Notes: generated by a model not told the origin, from the sequence alone. Counted from the first letter of the stretch, positions 1 to 7,917 are shown. The stretch: 17,619 nucleotides of DNA from RGIG9079 sp964567845 (GCA_964567845.1 CAZMOG010000037.1:1-17619), one strand, 5' to 3'. Translations and numbers: made by a program.

Positions 1-135
1 AATGAGGTAACAGAAGAATGGATATATGCTGTAATTTATCACGATATTATTCCAACTATCCAAGAGTATTGGTTTGATGATGCTGAGTCCGTGAGGAAGT
101 GGACAGAAAATTTAACAAAAGTTCTAGATGACTAA
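1..135 (+). CDS. mcrB: McrB-type restriction GTPase subunit, C-terminal end (partial)
   Basis: Only the last 44 codons are present. They are open from base 1 to a TAA at 133-135. The peptide contains an IIP-x4-EYWFDD stretch followed by a W-rich helix, which is the usual C-terminal tail of McrB-family AAA+ GTPases (after the lid, where the chain meets McrC). In the McrBC type IV system McrB binds modified DNA, hydrolyses GTP and translocates, while McrC cuts. The call rests mostly on the next gene, a clear McrC whose ATG at 128 overlaps this stop by 8 bp, a spacing that suggests translational coupling. The AAA+ domain and the DNA-recognition domain lie outside the window, so its specificity cannot be judged. 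Confidence 0.75.
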   Translation, partial: NEVTEEWIYAVIYHDIIPTIQEYWFDDAESVRKWTENLTKVLDD

Positions 136-1174
136 CGATAAGGGGATATTTATAAAGAATATTTATTATATGTTATCTTATGCTTTTTTAGAGCTTAAGA
201 AGAATAACTATGATGATATTTCAAGTGAGGAATTTGAGCATATATTTGATTTATTTGCAGCAATATTATTTTGTGGAGTGTCTGAACAGCTAAAGCGAGG
301 GCTATATCGTGAATATGTAGATAAGCATGAAACATTATCTACGCTTCGTGGTCGTGTTGAGATTAATGGCACAATACGTAATTTTGCACAGAGCAAGCGA
401 AAGTTGGATTGTGAGTATGATGAGTTATCTGAGAACAATGTTTTTAACCAAATACTCAAAAGTACAATGCTTTTGTTGATTAATAACAAAGATGTTAATA
501 GTAAGCGTAAAAGAAAATTACATTCACTCTTGACATTTTTTAATTATGTTTCGGAAATTAATATACGAGAAATAAGATGGGAAACGTTGTATTTTAGACG
601 TTGTAATCGAAGTTATCGAATGCTTGTAAATATTTGTCACTTTATTATAGATGGATTGTTATTGACAACAGAATCAGGAGATGAGCGTACGACAACTTTC
701 TCGGATGAACACATGAATCGCTTATTTGAACGATTTGTTCTAAATTATTATAAACGGCACTTCCCTCAATTTAATGCAAATGCGGATTGTATAGGTTGGA
801 ATATTGACACAGAAGATAGCATTGGACTCGATTTATTACCATCTATGCGCAGCGATATTACGCTTCGTAATGGAGATAAGGTACTTATTATTGATACTAA
901 GTATTATAGTAATATGATGCAATATCAATATGGTAAGCATACTATTCATTCTGCCAATATGTATCAGATATATACATACGTAAAAAATCGCGATGTGGCA
1001 CATACCGGAAATGTGTCAGGTTTGTTGTTATATGCTCGAGTGAATGAGGCAATTGTCCCAGAGTTAGATACATATATAGATGGTAATCGTATAATGGTTA
1101 CAACTCTTGATTTAAATCAAAAATTTAATGTAATAGCTTCTAAACTAAACGATTTAACTCGTACTATTGATTGA
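128..1174 (+). CDS. mcrC: McrC-family restriction endonuclease subunit
   Basis: This 348-residue protein is the nuclease partner of McrB, acting in the cytoplasm on methylated or otherwise modified foreign DNA. It has the McrC layout. An N-terminal all-alpha/beta region (about 1-180) carries the family blocks LRGRVEINGTIRNF (73-86) and CEYDELSENNVFNQIL (95-110). A PD-(D/E)XK nuclease domain follows (about 195-345). Its catalytic signature is visible as D243 in SDITL, then D256-T-K258 in LIIDTKYY, with a QxxxY-type helix at Q280. Nothing essential looks lost, and the length is normal for the compact McrC family. The start at 128 lies inside the end of mcrB. Base composition is strongly AT-rich compared with the genes after 1.8 kb, consistent with a horizontally acquired defence locus. 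Confidence 0.92.
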   Translation: MTNDKGIFIKNIYYMLSYAFLELKKNNYDDISSEEFEHIFDLFAAILFCGVSEQLKRGLYREYVDKHETLSTLRGRVEINGTIRNFAQSKRKLDCEYDELSENNVFNQILKSTMLLLINNKDVNSKRKRKLHSLLTFFNYVSEINIREIRWETLYFRRCNRSYRMLVNICHFIIDGLLLTTESGDERTTTFSDEHMNRLFERFVLNYYKRHFPQFNANADCIGWNIDTEDSIGLDLLPSMRSDITLRNGDKVLIIDTKYYSNMMQYQYGKHTIHSANMYQIYTYVKNRDVAHTGNVSGLLLYARVNEAIVPELDTYIDGNRIMVTTLDLNQKFNVIASKLNDLTRTID

Positions 1175-1180
1175 GAAAAT

Positions 1181-1717
1181 ATGACAGATATGATACAAGA
1201 AGAGAGGAGGGGTTCAAATGCTGTGGTTGTCAGGCGGACGAATTTTGACGATTTGGATCGGTTGCAGGAGATTTTTGCTGTCGCACGTGAGTTTATGAGG
1301 AGTACGGGTAATCCAAACCAGTGGGTCGAGGATTATCCGAGTGAAGATTTGTTGCGTAGTGATGTGAAGAGTGGTGATAGTTATGTGGTGCAATCCCAGG
1401 GTAGAGTTGTGGCGACATTTGTTTTGCGAGGAGGTGTTGATTTGACCTACAATATTATTTATGATGGTCAATGGTTGAGCGATGGACCATACGCAACAAT
1501 CCATCGCGTTGCATCGAGTGGAGAGGTGAAAAATGTTTTTGGAATAGCAATGCACTATGCTTTAGGACTATATGATTCAATCAGAATAGATACACACAGG
1601 GATAATAGTGTTATGCAGCATATTATTGAGAGGTATGGATTTAAGTATTGTGGCATAATTCACTGCTGGAATGGCGATGAACGCCTTGCCTATCAATTTA
1701 TAAAGGGTGAGTGGTAA
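1181..1717 (+). CDS. GNAT-family N-acetyltransferase
   Basis: This 178-residue protein has the pattern of a Gcn5-related acetyltransferase, which transfers acetyl from acetyl-CoA to an amine. An N-terminal VVVRRTNFDDLDRLQEIF strand-helix (about 15-32) is followed by a central sheet around VVATFVLRGG. A C-terminal IRIDTHRDN-x5-IIERYGFKYCG block (about 134-157) is the usual GNAT motif B end, as in the family pattern LDT..DN..M...YEK.GF. The motif A Q/RxxGxG/A loop is poorly marked, so the CoA-binding loop may be degenerate. The substrate is unknown. Start: ATG 1181, with another in-frame ATG at 1190. A stronger-looking AGGAGG at about 1204 sits before an out-of-frame ATG and was not used. It lies 6 bp after mcrC and is probably co-transcribed with it. 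Confidence 0.85.
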   Translation: MTDMIQEERRGSNAVVVRRTNFDDLDRLQEIFAVAREFMRSTGNPNQWVEDYPSEDLLRSDVKSGDSYVVQSQGRVVATFVLRGGVDLTYNIIYDGQWLSDGPYATIHRVASSGEVKNVFGIAMHYALGLYDSIRIDTHRDNSVMQHIIERYGFKYCGIIHCWNGDERLAYQFIKGEW

Positions 1718-1726
1718 ATAAAAGCA

Positions 1727-1757
1727 ATCCCGAAAGTTCGGCAAGAACTTTCGGGAT
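1727..1757. terminator. Bidirectional intrinsic terminator between convergent genes
   Basis: A perfect 13-bp inverted repeat (1727-1739 pairs with 1745-1757, arms ATCCCGAAAGTTC / GAACTTTCGGGAT) encloses a 5-base loop. It sits 10 bases after the GNAT stop and 24 bases after the end of the convergent minus-strand gene. The minus-strand side is followed by a T-rich tract (GCTTTTATTTAC as read on that strand), so it is the stronger terminator in that direction. The plus-strand side has only a loose T/A tract. Confidence 0.85.
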
Positions 1758-1780
1758 CTGTTGTAATTAATGTGTAAGTG

Positions 1781-1963
1781 TTATTGCTCGGCAGGAGCCC
1801 ATTTGCAACGAACCGGCGATACAATTGCGCCCTCGTCCTTAAGTTGTTTCATAGCCTTATCAACCTCCTTACGGTCAATTCCGCTAATCTCTGCAATCTT
1901 TCCTGCATTCAAGGGCTCGCCGGCCTGTTTCATTACTTGTAGAACTTGCTCTTTTGTCTCCAT
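1781..1963 (-). CDS. Small winged helix-turn-helix protein
   Basis: This 60-residue protein is essentially one winged-helix DNA-binding domain. Helix 1 is about residues 3-14. Helix 2 is about 18-26 (NAGKIAEISG) and the recognition-type helix about 29-43 (DRKEVDKAMKQLKDEG). The wing follows (AIVSPVRCKWAP). The spacing and the LxxGxI...hydrophobic wing match MarR/ArsR-like small regulators. There is no effector or dimerisation domain, so it could be a stand-alone regulator or a nucleic-acid-binding accessory. It is the last gene of the minus-strand unit, 35 bp downstream of the DUF5714-type gene, and ends at the shared terminator hairpin. Target unknown. Confidence 0.8.
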   Translation of the reverse strand: METKEQVLQVMKQAGEPLNAGKIAEISGIDRKEVDKAMKQLKDEGAIVSPVRCKWAPAEQ

Positions 1964-1998
1964 ATCAATCTGTTTTAAAAATTATCCTAACTATTTTT

Positions 1999-2688
1999 TT
2001 ATACATTGTAAAATGGACAACGTAGTTTTATACACTGATTATTTTTCATGTAGTGTCTGCATTTAATATCAGACTCTCTCTCCATTTCAATACCGAAATG
2101 CTCTTTAACAAAATCAATTGCCGCAAGGATAGACAAGAAGGAGTCGCGTTTACAGCAACGCGGTCCTCCAATATCGCCAATTGCGTTGAGCGATTTTGCT
2201 GTCATTTTGTGCGATAGAGCAAATGGTTCAACCGTTAAGGGAGTTGATTTGCTAATAATTGAGATAAACATACCGGAACTGACACCGGCACCGCAAGCAC
2301 CCCAGAATCCGCAAGCCCCTCCGGGAACCTTTTTGCCACGATTAACCATTTCGCTCAGAACCAATGGCAAATCAATGTCGCCTCCGCTATTTTTATAGGC
2401 AGTGAGTAGTGCAGAGCCAACCATTACGTGGTGTTCAGGCCCATGCATGTGGCAAAACGGCAATGCCATCATCTTCTCAAGAATCACAATAGGATTAGGC
2501 GAGGTTTCCTGAATACACAATCCTACAATTGTGTCAACTCCCTGCGCATGGCACTCATTACATACATAGTGGCCATTGATGCACATGGTTTTACTACTCT
2601 CCTCTTTATGGCATATAGTGCACTTCATTATCTTGTCATTTTCAAGATAATGAAGTGGCGCTTTGCATATCATACACTCCTCGCTCAT
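1999..2688 (-). CDS. Cysteine-rich DUF5714-type protein
   Basis: This 229-residue protein is rich in Cys and His. The N terminus carries paired CxxC motifs (C5-x2-C8, C23-x2-C26, C43-x2-C46, plus C36) that look like one or two zinc ribbons. A central helical domain follows with CHMHGPEHH (79-87), GGACGFWGACGAG (123-135) and RCCKRDS (178-183). A C-terminal knuckle has C210, C219 and C224. I recognise this set of Gly/Cys motifs as resembling the DUF5714 family of Bacteroidetes and anaerobic archaea, whose function is not established to my knowledge. The conserved Cys and His residues suggest metal or Fe-S binding. The gene starts 12 bp after the DPP4-like gene ends and is followed by the small winged-helix gene, so all three may be one transcript. 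Confidence 0.7.
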   Translation of the reverse strand: MSEECMICKAPLHYLENDKIMKCTICHKEESSKTMCINGHYVCNECHAQGVDTIVGLCIQETSPNPIVILEKMMALPFCHMHGPEHHVMVGSALLTAYKNSGGDIDLPLVLSEMVNRGKKVPGGACGFWGACGAGVSSGMFISIISKSTPLTVEPFALSHKMTAKSLNAIGDIGGPRCCKRDSFLSILAAIDFVKEHFGIEMERESDIKCRHYMKNNQCIKLRCPFYNV

Positions 2689-2700
2689 ATCATATTTATT

Positions 2701-4851
2701 TTACTCCCACTCGGGAACAGGTTGGTTTAGTAGGTAGTGAACGAAGTGGTCGTAAATTTTGTGAAGCTCGAATGCGCTACCAAGGCTGTGGGTTCTGCCT
2801 GGAAGATATAGCTGCTCAAAATTCTTGTTAGCCTTCATCAATGCCGATACCACCTGTAGGGTAGAGGTTGGATCTACGTTATCATCCAACTCACCATTTA
2901 TCAACAAAAGCTTACCTTTCAATAGGTGTGCATTGTCAACATTCGATGAGGCGCTGTATGACTCATCGAGTGGGTAACCCATCCACTGCTCATTCCACCA
3001 AATCTTATCCATGCGGTTGTCGTGGCATCCGCAAAGAGCAACGGCAGCTTTATAGAAGTCGTTGTGGAATAGCAGGGCAGCCATTGCATTCTGACCTCCG
3101 GCTGACCATCCATAAATACCAACTCTCTCAAGATCCATATATGGATACTTCTCGCCGGCTGCCTTCATCCATGCAATTCTGTCGGGGAAACCTGCATCTT
3201 TAAGGTTTTTCCAACATACATCGTGGAATGCCTTTGAGCGATCGCATGTTCCCATTCCGTCGATTGATACAACTATGAATCCAAGCTCGGCAACCTTTGT
3301 AATCAGGTGGTTGGCAGGTTTGAAGTTCTTCTCAACATGGTGTCCGTGAGGTCCGGCATAGATCATCTCGATTACAGGATATGACTTGTTTGGATCGAAG
3401 TTTGATGGACGGTGAATATTTCCCCAAATCTCGGTTTTTCCATCGCGTCCCATTGCACAGAACACTTCTGGCATACTCCAGCCCTTAGCAACCAAATCGC
3501 TAACGTCGCACTTCTCAATCTGTGCAATTGTTGCTCCATCGCTTCCGCGTTTTACCTTGCTGATAGGTGGGCAGTCAGGACGTGAATATACATCCACAAA
3601 GTATTTACGATCGGCAGAGAATCTTACAATGTGATTTCCGTTTTCGGGTGTCAAATCCTTAAATCCCTTTCCGTTAAAGCCGATGCGGCAGTAGTGAAGG
3701 TTATATGGGTCCTCGCCAGGAACAAAGCCGGATGCAGTGAAATAGATCACTCTGTTTTTCTCATCTACATAGTCAACATTACGAACAACCCATTCGCCCT
3801 TGGTGATTTGCTGTTTGATTTGGCCCTTACTATCGTGAAGATAGATATGGCGCCATCCGTCACGCTCAGAGATCCAAAGCATCTCAGCTCCGTCGTTAAT
3901 ATCTCTGCGGAAATTGTTGTTGTAGTAGATGAATGTCTCTGTCTGCTCATCGGCAAGGTGGGTAATTGCACCTGTCTCGGCATTAACTTCGCCGACAACA
4001 TAGCGTTGGTGGCCTCGCTCATTAAACTCGAAAGTGAATGCACGGCTATCCTCGCGCCAGCCTGTCAAATATAGTGAGAACTGGTTGACATACATTTTTG
4101 TTTCTAGAGGTATTTGGGTACGTGACTCAATATCGAAAAGAACCGGTACCGATGAAGCAAGCTCGTCGCCGGGTTTTGCATAGCTACGCCATTGAAGAAT
4201 TGGCTGCTTTTGTGTCGATGGTGCAGACTCGATCAATGGAATGCGGCGAGTCTCAACATCCTTAACCTTGACGGTTGCAATTTTACGAGAATCGGGCGAC
4301 CAACTCATAGATCTTTGGTCGTAGCGTAACTCTTTTGTTCCATCGTTGGTAAGTGCATACTCAACTTTGGGAGCGGTGCTGTCGGCATTTACAACTGCAA
4401 TATACACGTTGTAATCTTTAATATATGCCTCCCATTTACCATCGGGTGAGCGCATTGCTCCTCCACCGAATCGACCCTGTCTGCCACGCCACTGAGGCAT
4501 TCTGTTGCCCGGGCCCTGATTCTCGCTTGTAAGCATATCTGATAATGCTTTCTGTTTGGCAGGAATGTACTGTGCCAGCTCCTGCTTTGTCGATGCCTTG
4601 TATTTTTTACCTGTCTCGGCATTTACAAGATAGAAGAAATCGCCCTCTTTCTCGTGGTTCTGATACCAGAAGTAGTGCGAATCCCCAAGCCAGTTTGGAT
4701 TAACAGCGGCAGAGTAAACATCGTTTGAATAACTCATTACATCGTCAGCTCTAAGGTAGTCCTTGTAGGTTACCTGAGCAGAAGCATTCAAGCTTCCCAT
4801 AGCTGTTGTTAGTGTCAATAGACACGCAATTAGCAGTGATTTGTGTTTCAT
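2701..4851 (-). CDS. S9 family prolyl peptidase, DPP4-like, secreted
   Basis: This 716-residue protein removes Xaa-Pro (or Xaa-Ala) dipeptides from the N terminus of peptides, by family analogy to dipeptidyl peptidase IV, and is expected in the periplasm. It has a Sec signal peptide (about 1-26, ending NASAQ). A beta-propeller DPPIV N-terminal domain follows (about 30-480; repeated WSPDSRKIA- and WISERDGWRHIYL-type blades). The C-terminal alpha/beta hydrolase domain is about 490-710. The triad is visible: Ser583 in GIYGWSAGG, Asp656/Asp657 in GELDDNV and His688 in GRTHS. The nucleophile elbow has GWSAGG where DPP4 has GWSYGG. Length is normal. It lies 65 bp downstream of the two-TM gene and 12 bp upstream of the DUF5714-type gene. 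Such enzymes support peptide feeding by asaccharolytic and gut Bacteroidales. Confidence 0.93.
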   Translation of the reverse strand: MKHKSLLIACLLTLTTAMGSLNASAQVTYKDYLRADDVMSYSNDVYSAAVNPNWLGDSHYFWYQNHEKEGDFFYLVNAETGKKYKASTKQELAQYIPAKQKALSDMLTSENQGPGNRMPQWRGRQGRFGGGAMRSPDGKWEAYIKDYNVYIAVVNADSTAPKVEYALTNDGTKELRYDQRSMSWSPDSRKIATVKVKDVETRRIPLIESAPSTQKQPILQWRSYAKPGDELASSVPVLFDIESRTQIPLETKMYVNQFSLYLTGWREDSRAFTFEFNERGHQRYVVGEVNAETGAITHLADEQTETFIYYNNNFRRDINDGAEMLWISERDGWRHIYLHDSKGQIKQQITKGEWVVRNVDYVDEKNRVIYFTASGFVPGEDPYNLHYCRIGFNGKGFKDLTPENGNHIVRFSADRKYFVDVYSRPDCPPISKVKRGSDGATIAQIEKCDVSDLVAKGWSMPEVFCAMGRDGKTEIWGNIHRPSNFDPNKSYPVIEMIYAGPHGHHVEKNFKPANHLITKVAELGFIVVSIDGMGTCDRSKAFHDVCWKNLKDAGFPDRIAWMKAAGEKYPYMDLERVGIYGWSAGGQNAMAALLFHNDFYKAAVALCGCHDNRMDKIWWNEQWMGYPLDESYSASSNVDNAHLLKGKLLLINGELDDNVDPTSTLQVVSALMKANKNFEQLYLPGRTHSLGSAFELHKIYDHFVHYLLNQPVPEWE

Positions 4852-4916
4852 ATTGTATTATTTGATATTTGATTCAAATTTTTGTAAAAATAGGTATTAA
4901 TTTCCAAACAATCAAA

Positions 4917-6623
4917 CTATATTTTCGAAGCTATATTTCTTCTGTATTTGGTTAGACCATGATCAGAGAGAAAATTGTTTATGTGTTCAATACGTTCTGT
5001 ATGGGAAATAGACTCTTTATGAGTAGTATTGTCCTCTTTTATATGTAGTGAGCCTTTACCGGTAACCGAGATATATTCATCCCAAGGCACTGCAACATTA
5101 TGCATTCGACCGTCACCGCCAAATACAGAGACATAGGTTATTCTGCTTTCGGTTCTGTATCCATGGGCATATACGGTAATGAGTGATTCATTACCATGTT
5201 GTTTGTCTACCTCGGTTTTAAGAATACAATCTGTAACACATTCAGGGTGTTTGAACTTAGCCTCTCCCCATAAGTTTGCCTGTGCCTCATGTTCCCAGAA
5301 TGTGCTTTGTGGTTTCATATCAATGCCATAAATGTCGTTGTGTGGTCGAATTTGCTGATACATGGGAATGCACAATAGTGGAGCCAGATTAAAGTATATG
5401 GCTCTAAAATATTCTGCATTGATGCTTACAAAACTACTTTGAGCTTTTTTTAAGTCGAAGTTATGATATAGAGCCGGGTTAAGGTCCAGATTAATCTCTT
5501 GCATGTGGTCCGAGGTGATGGTGTTAATCATTCTCCTTTTTTCAAAATTGAAGTTATCTCCGTATCCTTCAGTTTCATCTTGAAGTAGTTTTATCATACT
5601 CTGTTGTGCAAGAGGGGTAAATAGCATATTGAATACTACCTCAAACTCTTCGTTCGACATCATTGCAAAGTTTGCCTCTTTCAGGTCTCTGGCCTTTTTG
5701 CGCAGAGATCTGCGCTTAAGTTTATAGGCAATACTGCCAATCTCATCGGCCAAGCCGCTCTTCTCGCGCAGGAAAGTCAAATCGGGAGCCGCAGTGTTAC
5801 CATATATCAAACGAGTCTTTTCATTGTAGTAAGGATATGGTTTTGTTACAGTGGCAGTTAAGGTTTGTGAATGCGTAACTGTATGGTATTTGCCATCGGC
5901 ACCTCGTTCAGTGGTTGTCCAGTGAATGGTTTTGTATCCATGGTAATCTTTAATACCCATCTCCATTTTTTTTGTACGACAAATGATAAATGGATTGCCA
6001 TTGATAACTCCTGAATGAGAGTATATAACCGAACGCTCTTTATTAAATGAATCATTCCATCCGTATGTTACTTTAAGGTCTGCAAGGCGTTGCGTTGTAA
6101 AGTATGGGTCAAATTCAAGTTTGGGAACTGTTTTGCTTATCATGCGGGTAAGTATATCCCAATCATACAATCTGTTTAGTGGAGCCATTTGCTTCCAAGC
6201 CTCATCTTTTAATGTTTGAATGATTGAGGTTAGGGTAGCGTGAGTCTCTTTTAGCCTTTTTATTGCAGGATGAATAAGTGTGAATTGAATAAGAATAATT
6301 GCTATGTTAGCTCCAAATACTAAAATTTTATTGGTCGTTTCATGCTGCTCCCAATACTTTATGTGTGCGACAGCAATAACGACACAAAACAGTTCTGCTA
6401 TCCATAATATTACGCATATTACAGTATATCCTGTTCTTTTTGATTTTATTGACGAGGCCTTTTTTTCATTGGCATATATCTTTTTGCATATTGCCTGGTT
6501 TGTTGCAGCATCGACCTGTGCCTCGTTTGCCAGTTCTGTAAAGGTTGTCTCGGCTATATTTTTAAACCGCTCACGAAATACATTTGAGTATTCAGTGAGC
6601 GGATCGAATATCTCTTTAATCAT
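4917..6623 (-). CDS. Large two-TM membrane protein paired with LemA (DUF3137-like)
   Basis: This 568-residue protein has a cytosolic N-terminal helix region (1-60). Two transmembrane segments follow (about 65-88 and 99-119), then a long charged soluble domain. The C-terminal part includes EEFEVVFNMLFTPLAQQSMIKLL (about 335-357), which resembles the 'segment then LTP..M..L' pattern of DUF3137 proteins that neighbour lemA in many genomes. I make that link with low confidence. No catalytic motif was seen. The N-terminal gene end lies 10 bp after lemA on the same strand, so the two are almost certainly co-expressed and may form a membrane complex. Function unknown. The following gene (DPP4-like) starts 65 bp downstream with no obvious terminator between. 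Confidence 0.75.
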   Translation of the reverse strand: MIKEIFDPLTEYSNVFRERFKNIAETTFTELANEAQVDAATNQAICKKIYANEKKASSIKSKRTGYTVICVILWIAELFCVVIAVAHIKYWEQHETTNKILVFGANIAIILIQFTLIHPAIKRLKETHATLTSIIQTLKDEAWKQMAPLNRLYDWDILTRMISKTVPKLEFDPYFTTQRLADLKVTYGWNDSFNKERSVIYSHSGVINGNPFIICRTKKMEMGIKDYHGYKTIHWTTTERGADGKYHTVTHSQTLTATVTKPYPYYNEKTRLIYGNTAAPDLTFLREKSGLADEIGSIAYKLKRRSLRKKARDLKEANFAMMSNEEFEVVFNMLFTPLAQQSMIKLLQDETEGYGDNFNFEKRRMINTITSDHMQEINLDLNPALYHNFDLKKAQSSFVSINAEYFRAIYFNLAPLLCIPMYQQIRPHNDIYGIDMKPQSTFWEHEAQANLWGEAKFKHPECVTDCILKTEVDKQHGNESLITVYAHGYRTESRITYVSVFGGDGRMHNVAVPWDEYISVTGKGSLHIKEDNTTHKESISHTERIEHINNFLSDHGLTKYRRNIASKI

Positions 6624-6633
6624 AAACGGCTAT

Positions 6634-7221
6634 CTAGAAGAATTTCGCTCGAGCCATCTCTTTAGTTTCGGCCGATGCGGTGAATGGAATTCTTGTAGTA
6701 TATCCTTCGCGTGCAGCAACAATCATCTTTGCAGGCCAGGCAAATATATCGGTGTTCCATTGGGTAACACGGCTATTGTATACTGTACGTGCAGCTGTGA
6801 TTTCACGTTGCAGATAGCTATTCTGTTGCATGGCATCGGCAATGGCATTGTGTGCCTTTAATTCCGGATATGCCTCAACTTGTGGGAATAATCTGCCAAA
6901 TGCAGTATTGATGTCGCTATTGGCCTGGTTTCTGTTGGTCTCGCCTATAGCTCCGCCACCACGATATGCAGCAACCGTCTTCATTACATCTTTATCAAGT
7001 TCTATTGCCCGTTCTACAATTCCAACCACATTTTGCAAAACCTGTACCCTTTGTTCAAGGTAGTTGTCAATATTCGACGCCTCTGCTTGAATGCGCTGTT
7101 CAAGTTGCTGGAAATAGTTGTGTGCCGCAATCTTTCTGAAGATAAATATAACTCCCGGTAAAATACCAACAATACAACCAATGATTGCCACTAAAAGGGC
7201 GTTTGGAAGTGCCTCGCCCAT
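6634..7221 (-). CDS. lemA: LemA family protein
   Basis: LemA proteins are membrane-anchored helical-bundle proteins of unsettled function. This one shows the family features: an N-terminal TM segment (ALLVAIIGC..GVIFIF), then ASNIDNYLEQRVQVLQNVV, which matches the LemA 'A..NID..L.RR.DLI.NLV' helix. The later block is YPELKAHNAIADAMQQNSYLQREITAARTVYN, with WPAKMIVAAREGY and a terminal FF-type end. I chose ATG 7221 (195 residues). A TTG at 7245 would add 8 residues. The same frame stays open and strongly hydrophobic back to a stop at 7315-7317 and encodes what looks like a further TM segment, but no ATG lies in that frame. ATGs at 7309 and 7313 are each one base out of phase across a T6 run, so the natural start may be disrupted. 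Confidence 0.88.
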   Translation of the reverse strand: MGEALPNALLVAIIGCIVGILPGVIFIFRKIAAHNYFQQLEQRIQAEASNIDNYLEQRVQVLQNVVGIVERAIELDKDVMKTVAAYRGGGAIGETNRNQANSDINTAFGRLFPQVEAYPELKAHNAIADAMQQNSYLQREITAARTVYNSRVTQWNTDIFAWPAKMIVAAREGYTTRIPFTASAETKEMARAKFF

Positions 7222-7298
7222 TAGGTAAACATATAATAAAACCAATATGGGTATGGTTATCCATAACGCAATTTCAAATAGTACAGAACCAAAACCAA

Positions 7299-7832
7299 CT
7301 AAAAAACATCCATATTACAAATCTCCCAACCCTTGCGTGCAGCATCGACACTGTTAAGAGGATCAATAATAATCCATCCGCTTTTACCCTTAACAATGCT
7401 CATTGTCGAAATGTCGTAGGTACGAACCTGATAAACAATTCCATCTTTCAAATCTTTGCTCTCGGCATTGTCGGCGGGTTTGGGATATACCTGATACAAT
7501 CCGTTGCAGTTGTTGAGTTTTTCCATTCTCCACAAATTGGGATGAACTGTTGCCGGAGCCTCGCCGTGCATGTGCTCAATATAGCGGTTCATGTCCCATG
7601 TTGCAATATCGGTATTACCCAATTTGATAGGTTCTGTCAATTCGGTACCCTTAATGAAACCTCGATTAACATTCTCGATATCTGTATTCTCTTCGCTCAT
7701 TTGGCAGAGTGCCGGGTAGTACTCATTATTCAGTTTCTGAGTTTTTCTATCATGAGTGAATGTATGGTTATTACAGCCGGTCAAAAATAGTGTTAACAAC
7801 GCCAGAACGGTTATTTTATTAATCTGTTTCAT
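7299..7832 (-). pseudogene. Truncated alkyl/aryl sulfatase (SdsA1/BDS1-like) lipoprotein
   Basis: This 177-codon frame begins with a lipoprotein signal (lipobox FLTGC, Cys20). It then follows the N-terminal region of SdsA1/BDS1-type metallo-beta-lactamase alkyl sulfatases: NRGFI (about 56), a DM.RY block, APATVHPNLWR (93-103), GLYQV, then YQVRTYD-ISTMS and SGWIIIDPLNSVDAA. Intact members run to roughly 600-660 residues. Here the homology stops around GWEICN, just before the expected metal-binding HxHxDH motif, and the frame ends six residues later at TAG 7299-7301. All metal ligands, the dimerisation domain and the C-terminal SCP2-like domain are missing, so it cannot be an active sulfatase. 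It abuts lemA directly, which suggests a deletion or insertion joint. It could still be translated as a short lipoprotein. Confidence 0.82.
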
Positions 7833-7917
7833 ATTGCAAATATTAGAATTTCACAAAATAAAGATAAGTTTGATAAAATCATTTCATTCTGACAGCTTTT
7901 AATTTGGTGATATTGCC

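Noticed and set aside
1219..1221. ATG after a good AGGAGG motif as an alternative GNAT start
   Set aside because: Not in the GNAT frame (38 bases from ATG 1181), so it would open a short unrelated frame.
4867..4879. Short palindrome ATTTGATTCAAAT upstream of the DPP4-like gene, possible operator
   Set aside because: Only six pairs around one base in very AT-rich DNA; no second copy elsewhere near a promoter, so chance is a fair explanation.
6304..6861. Plus-strand open frame of 185 codons spanning the lemA/two-TM gene boundary
   Set aside because: Overlaps two well-supported minus-strand genes on the opposite strand; its hydrophobic parts are reverse complements of real TM segments.
7185..7790. 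Plus-strand open frame of 201 codons opposite the sulfatase fragment
   Set aside because: Antisense to a frame with clear SdsA1/BDS1 similarity; the encoded peptide has no recognisable domain.
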